Shown here one piece after another: positions 23,703 to 29,237 of a stretch of DNA of 29,237 bases. The position numbers and the translations under genes were made by a program. The stretch is taken from the NCBI GenBank assembly GCA_900540145.1, contig UQEW01000021.1, positions 1 to 29,237 of the forward strand, written 5' to 3'. Origin of the DNA: an uncultured Eubacteriales bacterium (GTDB taxonomy: Bacteria > Bacillota > Clostridia > Peptostreptococcales > Anaerovoracaceae). The notes under the pieces were generated by a model. It saw only the letters and a program-made list of their open reading frames with translations, made no database searches and had not been told where the DNA came from. How positions within the stretch are numbered: the stretch's first letter is position 1; every line of letters starts with the position of its first letter.

Positions 23703-26354
23703 ATGAACAGCAAAATCGTTATTATAGACGGCAACAGTTTGATAAACAGAGCATATTACGCCATGCAAAGACCTATGATAACCAAGGAAGGTATATATAC
23801 GCAGGGTATATATGGGTTTATCAACATGCTTAATAAAATAGAAAACGATTATGAGCCGGAATACATTACGGTAGCTTTTGATTTGAAAGCGCCTACTTTC
23901 AGGCATTTGGAATATGAAGCATATAAAGCCGGCAGAAAAGCTATGCCGGCAGAACTGGTTATGCAGATGCCGCTGCTTAAAGACGTGCTTCGCGCCATGA
24001 ATATTTCCATATTGGAGATGGAAGGATATGAGGCTGATGATATAATAGGTACAGTTGCAAGGGCTGCAGAGAACGAAGGGATTCAGCCGCTGGTGATAAC
24101 CGGCGACAGAGATGCGCTGCAGCTTGTAACTGAAAATACCCAGGTAATCATTACGAAAAAAGGGATAACGGATTTTGAACTTTACAATCCTGAAAAGATG
24201 AAAGAGAGGTATGGTCTTACAGCAGCTCAATTTATTGACCTTAAAGGTCTGATGGGAGACAGTTCAGATAATATCCCGGGTATACCCGGAGTAGGAGAGA
24301 AGACAGGAATTAAACTTCTTCAGCAGTTTGGCTCTATAGAAAATCTTTTGACTCACACCGATGAGATAAGCTCAGCGAAACTAAAAGAAAAAATTGAAGA
24401 AAACGCTCAGCTGGCTATAATGAGCAAAAGGTTAGCGACTATCAATGTTAATGTTCCTATTGATTTTGAAATAGAAGATATGAAATTGACAGAACCTGAT
24501 TATGAGGCATTGATAGATATCTATACTAAGTTAGAATTCAACAGCTTTCTCAAAAAACTCAAAGTGCCTGTAAAAACTGAGACAGCGCCTTTTAATGAGT
24601 TGAAAGTGGATAAAAAGATAATAGACAACGAAGCTGATGTTAAGCATGCAGCAGCTCAATTGCAAGGCGATATATACCTTAAGGTTTTCGGCGATGCAAG
24701 CCATACCAATCTTCCGTATATAGAAGGTATATTCCTAATGGACGACCGGACAGCCGTTTATATTGACGCTACGGCGGTACAGCCTTCAGCAATAGCAGAA
24801 ATATTAAATAAAGCGGAATTTAACCTTATAGGACACGAAATAAAAGACGATCTTTACCAGCTTATGGGATGCGGATTTAAAACCTTTACAGTGGTTTTTG
24901 ACACTGCAGTGGCGGAATATGTATTAGAGCCATCCAAAAGCAGTTATGCCCTTAAAAATATAGTGCTGGAAAAGCTGCATTTAGATATAGAAGTCGATAA
25001 AGATGTTACTGTCGGCAGTCAAATAGATTTCTTTGAAGATAACAGGTCAAAAAACATTGAACAAGGTGTTCGGCTCGCCTCCGCAGTAAAAGCTTTGAAA
25101 GCAAAGCAAGAAGTACAATTAAGAGAAGAGGGCTTGATTAAGGTGTTTGACGAGGCGGAACTTCCGCTTATAGAAGTAATGGCGGCGATGGAAGTAGAAG
25201 GCATCAAAGTCAACGGCAGTTTTTTAGAAGAATTCGGAGAAGAACTGAAAAAACAGATTTCTAAATTGGAAGAAGATATATATAAAATGGCCGGGTGTGA
25301 ATTCAATATAAATTCGCCTGCTCAGCTTGGAAACATTTTATTTGAAACCTTAGGCCTGCCGTTGGGGAAAAAGACTAAAAGAGGGTACAGCACCAGCGCT
25401 GATGTCTTAGAAAAGATTAAAGATAAACATCCTATAGTAGATTCAGTTCTTATTTACAGAAATCTTACCAAACTGAATTCTACTTATGTGGAAGGAATGA
25501 AACCGCTAATATGCAAAGACGGTAAAATAAGAGCCCATTTCCAGCAAACGGTAACGGCAACAGGAAGAATAAGCTGTACAGAACCAAATCTTCAGAATAT
25601 ACCTATAAGGCAGGAACTTGGGAGAACGCTGCGCAAAGCTTTTACCGCAGATGATGAAGAACATGTTCTTATAGGAGCTGATTATTCTCAGATTGAACTT
25701 AGAGTTTTGGCTCATCTGTCAGGGGATGACGATTTAATAAACGCTTTCAATAACGGAGAGGATATACACAAAGCTACTGCATCAAGAGTACTCGGAGTAC
25801 CTTTTGATCAGGTAACTCCACAGGAAAGGAGTAGGGCTAAGGCGGTAAACTTCGGAGTTATATATGGAATGAGCGGTTTTGGATTAAGCGAAGAACTCCA
25901 TATAAGCAGAAAAGAGGCTGAAACATATATAAAAGAATATTTTATAAAGCATAAAAAAGTTAAAGAATATATGGATACACAGATAGAATTGTGCAGAGAG
26001 AAAGGCTACTCTCAAACCATATTGGGGAGAAAAAGACCTATCCATGAAATTAACGCATCTTCATATATGATAAGACAGCTGGGAGAAAGGCTGGCCATGA
26101 ACAGTCCTATACAAGGAAGCGCAGCTGATATAATAAAACTGGCGATGATAAAGGTGTATAATGAGCTAAAGAATAACTATCCTGACACGAAATTGATACT
26201 GCAGGTTCATGATGAGCTGATTTTGTGCGCACCAAAAAAGGACAAGGAAGCCATAAAGAAATTGCTTCAAGAAAACATGGAAACTGCTGCAAATTTGTCG
26301 GTAAAATTAGTTGCAGATGTGAATGAAGGATATAGCTGGTACGATTTAAAGTAG
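23703..26354 (+). CDS. polA: DNA polymerase I, proofreading domain degenerate
   Basis: Fills gaps and removes RNA primers during replication and repair. Its 883 residues comprise a 5'-3' flap exonuclease (1-290, IDGNSLINRAYYA; DRDALQLV; GDSSDNIPGIPGVGEKTG), a vestigial 3'-5' exonuclease-like domain (about 300-480) and the polymerase (about 490-883). Polymerase motif A is DYSQIELR with Asp660, motif B is RAKAVNFGVIYG from Arg711, and motif C is VHDE with Asp837. In the middle domain the DxE pair of Exo I is replaced (DIYLKVFG) and the Exo III YxxxD is absent, so it should lack proofreading, as in Bacillus. Ribosome binding site GGGAAG before ATG 23703. It is followed 4 nt later by coaE. Confidence 0.97.
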   Translation: MNSKIVIIDGNSLINRAYYAMQRPMITKEGIYTQGIYGFINMLNKIENDYEPEYITVAFDLKAPTFRHLEYEAYKAGRKAMPAELVMQMPLLKDVLRAMNISILEMEGYEADDIIGTVARAAENEGIQPLVITGDRDALQLVTENTQVIITKKGITDFELYNPEKMKERYGLTAAQFIDLKGLMGDSSDNIPGIPGVGEKTGIKLLQQFGSIENLLTHTDEISSAKLKEKIEENAQLAIMSKRLATINVNVPIDFEIEDMKLTEPDYEALIDIYTKLEFNSFLKKLKVPVKTETAPFNELKVDKKIIDNEADVKHAAAQLQGDIYLKVFGDASHTNLPYIEGIFLMDDRTAVYIDATAVQPSAIAEILNKAEFNLIGHEIKDDLYQLMGCGFKTFTVVFDTAVAEYVLEPSKSSYALKNIVLEKLHLDIEVDKDVTVGSQIDFFEDNRSKNIEQGVRLASAVKALKAKQEVQLREEGLIKVFDEAELPLIEVMAAMEVEGIKVNGSFLEEFGEELKKQISKLEEDIYKMAGCEFNINSPAQLGNILFETLGLPLGKKTKRGYSTSADVLEKIKDKHPIVDSVLIYRNLTKLNSTYVEGMKPLICKDGKIRAHFQQTVTATGRISCTEPNLQNIPIRQELGRTLRKAFTADDEEHVLIGADYSQIELRVLAHLSGDDDLINAFNNGEDIHKATASRVLGVPFDQVTPQERSRAKAVNFGVIYGMSGFGLSEELHISRKEAETYIKEYFIKHKKVKEYMDTQIELCREKGYSQTILGRKRPIHEINASSYMIRQLGERLAMNSPIQGSAADIIKLAMIKVYNELKNNYPDTKLILQVHDELILCAPKKDKEAIKKLLQENMETAANLSVKLVADVNEGYSWYDLK

Positions 26355-26358
26355 GCAC

Positions 26359-26973
26359 ATGCAAAATATGAAAGTAATAGGATTGACAGGAGGAATGGGA
26401 ACGGGAAAGTCTACCGTATCCTCATATTTAAGGGAAAAAGGTTGTGAAATAATAGATGCGGACCTCATTTCACGAAAAATGACATCAAAGGATTCTCCGG
26501 CCCTTGAGGAAATAAGAAACGCATTTGGAAAAAAATGCTTTTTCGATGACGGCAGTCTAAACAGAAAAGCGTTGGGAGATTTGGTCTTTGCTGATAAAAC
26601 AAGACTCAGCATGTTACAGCAGATTATAACGAAAAAAGTCGTGGAAGAAATAAAGAGACGAATATTCAATCTGAAAACAGAGGGGTTTAAGGGCATTGCC
26701 GTAATAGACGCACCGTTACTGTTTGAATGCGGCCTTGATAAAATTACTGATGAAAATTGGCTTGTTACTGCCGATTTAAATGTGAGAATCGACAGAGTCA
26801 TACGCCGCGACCATCTTTCAAGAGAACAGATCATTTCAAGGATAAACAATCAAATATCTGTAGAAGAAGCAAAAAAACGTTGCCAATGCATTTTGGATAA
26901 TTCCGGAACATTGGAAGTCTTGATAAGGCAAATTGAGGATAATGTTGAGAGGATAAAAAATGAAGATCAATAG
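26359..26973 (+). CDS. coaE: Dephospho-CoA kinase
   Basis: Catalyses the last step of coenzyme A synthesis, phosphorylating the 3'-OH of dephospho-CoA with ATP. The P-loop GGMGTGKST is at residues 11-19, the substrate Asp lies in IIDADLISRKM (32-42), and the lid/Arg region is VRIDRVIRRDHLSREQIISRI. Its 204 residues are normal. ATG 26359 and ATG 26368 are both possible and neither has a good ribosome binding site, which fits translational coupling to polA only 4 nt upstream. The polA-coaE pairing is widely seen in Firmicutes. Its 3' end overlaps the next gene by 14 nt. Confidence 0.96.
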   Translation: MQNMKVIGLTGGMGTGKSTVSSYLREKGCEIIDADLISRKMTSKDSPALEEIRNAFGKKCFFDDGSLNRKALGDLVFADKTRLSMLQQIITKKVVEEIKRRIFNLKTEGFKGIAVIDAPLLFECGLDKITDENWLVTADLNVRIDRVIRRDHLSREQIISRINNQISVEEAKKRCQCILDNSGTLEVLIRQIEDNVERIKNEDQ

Positions 26974-28597
26974 AGATACTTTGGAAAACTCTAAATTGGT
27001 GAAGTTTTTTAAAAAATACTGGATTGGCGTAGTCGCTGTTATCGTTGTGATTGCCGTAATAATTTCATCTGTAGGCATATACAGAGAAGAGGTTTTGCAT
27101 ATAGATCCTAATGTGGAATATGAAGATGGAGATAAGCTTTACTTTGCTTCTAATGCATTAGATACATTGAATCCTATAGTATCGAATTCGACAGACACTT
27201 ACTATATCTCTAAACTGATTTATGACAGCTTATTTGATTATACAAATGATTTCAATGTTGTCGGTGAACTGGTAGACAGCTATGAGGTGGATACTGACAG
27301 AGCCAGAATAGAAATCACTTTAAAAAGCGGAATAAAGTGGCATGACGGAAGCAATTTGACAGCAAGCGATGTAAGATTTACGGTCAATGCCATTAAATCA
27401 TATGGAAGCAAAGGCGCGTACTATGAAAAGGCATCTAAAATATATTCAGTCAATGTAACGGGAGAGCTTACTCTGACGATATATTTCAGAAACAACACTG
27501 ATGCAGCTTTGGATAACCTCATATTCCCAATCTTGCCTAGCGGACAGTATTATTCTTCGGGAAGTCTAATAAGAGATACAGACGATTTTGAACCTGTAGG
27601 CACAGGTCAATATAAATACAGTTCATATGATTATCTTGAAAAATTAGAGCTTGTTCCAAACGAATCGTATTTCGGAAGCAAAGCTTCATTGGATGCATGT
27701 GTTGTCATCCTGCCTGAAAAAGAATTGGCTTCAAACATGATGGAAATCGATGCGGTTACATGTTATATAGATGATAATTTGAGCAGATATTCATTAGTCT
27801 CAGATAAAAATTTTAAAATGTACGACATGATTTCCAATGATGCTGAATTTATGGTGTTTAATACTAAAGAAGGTCCGTTTAAAGATAAAAAGATGAGACA
27901 GGCAACAGCATACGCCATCGATGTTGAAAACGTATTGGAAAAAGGATATATGGGGGACGGAGTGCTGACAGATAACATATATTATCCCGGATTCATGGGC
28001 GTCTCTGATACTTTGAATAATTACCAAACTGATTTGAATAAATCCATCGAGCTTATGGCAGAATCAGGGTATCAAGACAGAGATTTGAATGGCAAGATAG
28101 AAAATGATGATGGAGAAGAGGTTTCAATAACTATTCTGGTCAATAAAGACAATTCTGTGCGAAGCGCAGCTGCCAAAATAATTGCAAAAGATTTAAGCAA
28201 TGTCGGCTTCTCTGTTACACTTGATTCTAAAGATTGGGACGAATATGTGGAAGCTATAGAAAAGCAAGAATTTGATATTTTAATTACAGGATACGATATG
28301 GAAGCATCTTATGATTTGAGGGATTTTTTCGATGGAGATACTCTGTGGGAGTATACCAATAATGATATACTTGAGAAAGCATCCCAATTGGAAGAGCTGC
28401 ATGACGCATCTGAGTATACTAAGATATACGAAGAATTAAAAGATATGATGTTGGATGAATTGCCTTATTATGCTCTTTGCTACAGAAAAATGGGATTGAT
28501 GGGAATAGAGTATTTTGAAGCGGGGCAGCTGCCAACATTCGATGATATATATAAAAATTGCAACACTTGGACATGGAAAAGGATAAAAGAAGATTAA
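26960..28597 (+). CDS. Membrane-anchored ABC solute-binding protein (family 5)
   Basis: A 545-residue protein of the peptide/nickel/oligopeptide-binding family (SBP_bac_5). After a basic cytoplasmic start a single hydrophobic helix (about 22-41) acts as an uncleaved anchor or signal peptide. No lipobox cysteine is present, unlike most Gram-positive binding proteins. Family blocks: LYFASNALDTLNPIVSNSTDT, the signature LKSGIKWHDGSNLTASDVRFT, and GTGQYKYSSY. Later, VFNTKEGPFKDKKMRQATAYAID and the domain II return strand SVTLDSKDWDEYVEAI follow. Start: ATG 26960 after AGAGGA, overlapping coaE by 14 nt. No permease or ATPase genes are in the window. It may be an orphan binding protein, or one serving a distant oligopeptide transporter. 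Ligand unknown. Confidence 0.88.
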   Translation: MKINRDTLENSKLVKFFKKYWIGVVAVIVVIAVIISSVGIYREEVLHIDPNVEYEDGDKLYFASNALDTLNPIVSNSTDTYYISKLIYDSLFDYTNDFNVVGELVDSYEVDTDRARIEITLKSGIKWHDGSNLTASDVRFTVNAIKSYGSKGAYYEKASKIYSVNVTGELTLTIYFRNNTDAALDNLIFPILPSGQYYSSGSLIRDTDDFEPVGTGQYKYSSYDYLEKLELVPNESYFGSKASLDACVVILPEKELASNMMEIDAVTCYIDDNLSRYSLVSDKNFKMYDMISNDAEFMVFNTKEGPFKDKKMRQATAYAIDVENVLEKGYMGDGVLTDNIYYPGFMGVSDTLNNYQTDLNKSIELMAESGYQDRDLNGKIENDDGEEVSITILVNKDNSVRSAAAKIIAKDLSNVGFSVTLDSKDWDEYVEAIEKQEFDILITGYDMEASYDLRDFFDGDTLWEYTNNDILEKASQLEELHDASEYTKIYEELKDMMLDELPYYALCYRKMGLMGIEYFEAGQLPTFDDIYKNCNTWTWKRIKED

Positions 28598-28643
28598 TTT
28601 TTCGCCTTTTACAAATTTATTTAAGATTATTTGAAGAAAATGT

Positions 28644-28672
28644 TTGTATTTTTGTTTAAATCGTGTTATCAT
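28644..28672 (+). promoter_or_regulatory. Promoter of tRNA-Leu
   Basis: TTGTAT (28644-28649), exactly 17 nt, then TATCAT (28667-28672), ending 15 nt before the tRNA. The spacer includes 17 bases (28649-28665) identical to the last hairpin of structured repeat copy B. Confidence 0.6.
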
Positions 28673-28687
28673 TATTACGTTGCATAC

Positions 28688-28774
28688 GCCGGCGTGATGG
28701 AATTGGCAGACGTGCAGGACTCAAAATCCTGTGGTGGCAACACCGTATGGGTTCGACCCCCATCGCCGGCACCA
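28688..28774 (+). tRNA. tRNA-Leu (anticodon CAA)
   Basis: An 87-nt class II tRNA with encoded CCA. The acceptor GCCGGCG (28688-28694) pairs with CGCCGGC (28764-28770), then discriminator A and CCA. The anticodon stem CAGGA/TCCTG encloses loop CTCAAAA with anticodon CAA (28722-28724), reading UUG. A long variable arm (TGGTGGCAACACCGT region) and a T-loop GGTTCGACCCC are present. Confidence 0.97.
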
Positions 28775-28823
28775 TCAAGTTACGTGTTAAAATATTTTTA
28801 ACCCGAGAGGAGAGAAACAGAGT

Positions 28824-29237
28824 ATGAATTATGGTAGCCTTATTATTTTAGTTGTCTTCATTGCAGTAATGTATTTTCTGATGATCAGACCTCAGAAGAA
28901 GAGAGACAAACAGATTCAGGAAATGAGAAGCAGCCTTCAGGTTGGAGATGAAATCATAACTATCGGCGGAATCTGCGGTAAGATTGTAAAGACTAAAGAT
29001 GAGACGATCGTTCTTCAGGTAGGAGCAGATAAGATTAAATTCGAAATGATGAGATGGTCTGTTTCACAAGTGGTAAACCCAAGCAACAAACATAAAGCCA
29101 GCATTGTTGAGGAAGATGATGAAGAAGAAACTCCTAAGAAAAAAGCAATGCCGAGAAAATTAAAGAAAGCTGCTGAGGCAGAAGAAACTGCAGAATCAGA
29201 AAAGCTTGAAAAGGAAGCCATAGCGGAAGAAAAAGCA
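28824..29237 (+). CDS. yajC: YajC-like preprotein translocase subunit (3' end outside window)
   Basis: 138 codons are open to the right edge with no stop. The N-terminus MNYGSLIILVVFIAVMYFLMIRPQKKRDK is the YajC hallmark: one membrane helix (about 4-21) ending in the IRPQKKR motif. The YajC core domain follows (LQVGDEIITIGGICGKIVKTKDETI...VGADKIKFEMMRWSVSQVV). YajC associates with SecDF-YidC at the Sec translocon. From about residue 95 the protein continues into a long Glu/Lys/Ala-rich tail (DDEEETPKKK...KKAAEAEETAESEK), longer than the E. coli protein (about 110 residues). Start: ATG 28824 after GAGAGGAG, 50 nt downstream of tRNA-Leu, so both may share the tRNA promoter. The full C-terminus is unseen. 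Confidence 0.92.
   Translation, partial: MNYGSLIILVVFIAVMYFLMIRPQKKRDKQIQEMRSSLQVGDEIITIGGICGKIVKTKDETIVLQVGADKIKFEMMRWSVSQVVNPSNKHKASIVEEDDEEETPKKKAMPRKLKKAAEAEETAESEKLEKEAIAEEKA

Noticed and set aside
28688..28774. tRNA-Leu as an integration site for a mobile element
   Set aside because: There is no integrase and no repeat of the tRNA 3' end in the window; an intact yajC follows directly.

Overview
The window looks like chromosome of an anaerobic, low-to-medium G+C Firmicute of class Clostridia. The evidence is the dnaG-rpoD-trmK-nif3 gene order, strong AGGAGG-type ribosome binding sites, TTGAAT/TATAAT-type promoters, a tRNA gene with encoded CCA, and a giant 2-hydroxyacyl-CoA-dehydratase activase-type protein typical of amino-acid-fermenting clostridia. 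A cysteine-rich protein with a mother-cell-sigma-like promoter hints at sporulation ancestry. Genus cannot be decided; a Peptostreptococcales/Family XIII-like organism is my guess. No phage, integrase, transposase or CRISPR locus is visible.

Layout. 1-534: no confident gene; it holds a structured repeat (copy A, 173-413). 535-1566 (-): cysteine-rich protein, possibly spore surface. 1667-8945 (+): M16 peptidase, dUTPase, dGTPase-like HD hydrolase, primase, sigma-A, tRNA methyltransferase TrmK and Nif3-like protein, a tightly packed housekeeping run. It is followed by a 37-codon membrane-peptide ORF, RNase P RNA and a lipoprotein. 10204-11781 (-) is RF3, divergent from a MATE transporter (11908-13272, +). 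13273-13690 is a gene-free interval with hairpins, a 22-bp tandem repeat and structured repeat copy B (13365-13643). A YkgJ-like Cys-cluster protein (-) is divergent from the 1406-aa activase protein (14356-18576, +). Next come an NhaC-family antiporter (-), YebC (+), a 6S-type RNA with its own promoter and terminator, an FNT channel, an OPT transporter, DNA polymerase I, CoaE, a membrane-anchored solute-binding protein, tRNA-Leu(CAA), and YajC running off the right edge.

How the genes fit together. Dut, dGTPase, DnaG and PolA serve nucleotide pools and replication. RpoD, 6S RNA and YebC set transcription. RNase P, TrmK, RF3 and tRNA-Leu serve RNA maturation and translation. NhaC, FNT, OPT, MATE and the solute-binding protein are transport functions.

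The most unusual signal is the pair of intergenic elements at 173-413 and 13365-13643. Both carry recurring CCCACGATTT/AAATCGTGGG hairpins about 41-42 nt apart, flanking a central imperfect hairpin. The spacing between landmarks is identical to the nucleotide (48, 37, 28) although much of the sequence between them has diverged. One stem keeps pairing through two G-U wobbles that work only if the + strand is read as RNA. I do not recognise this as a named family.
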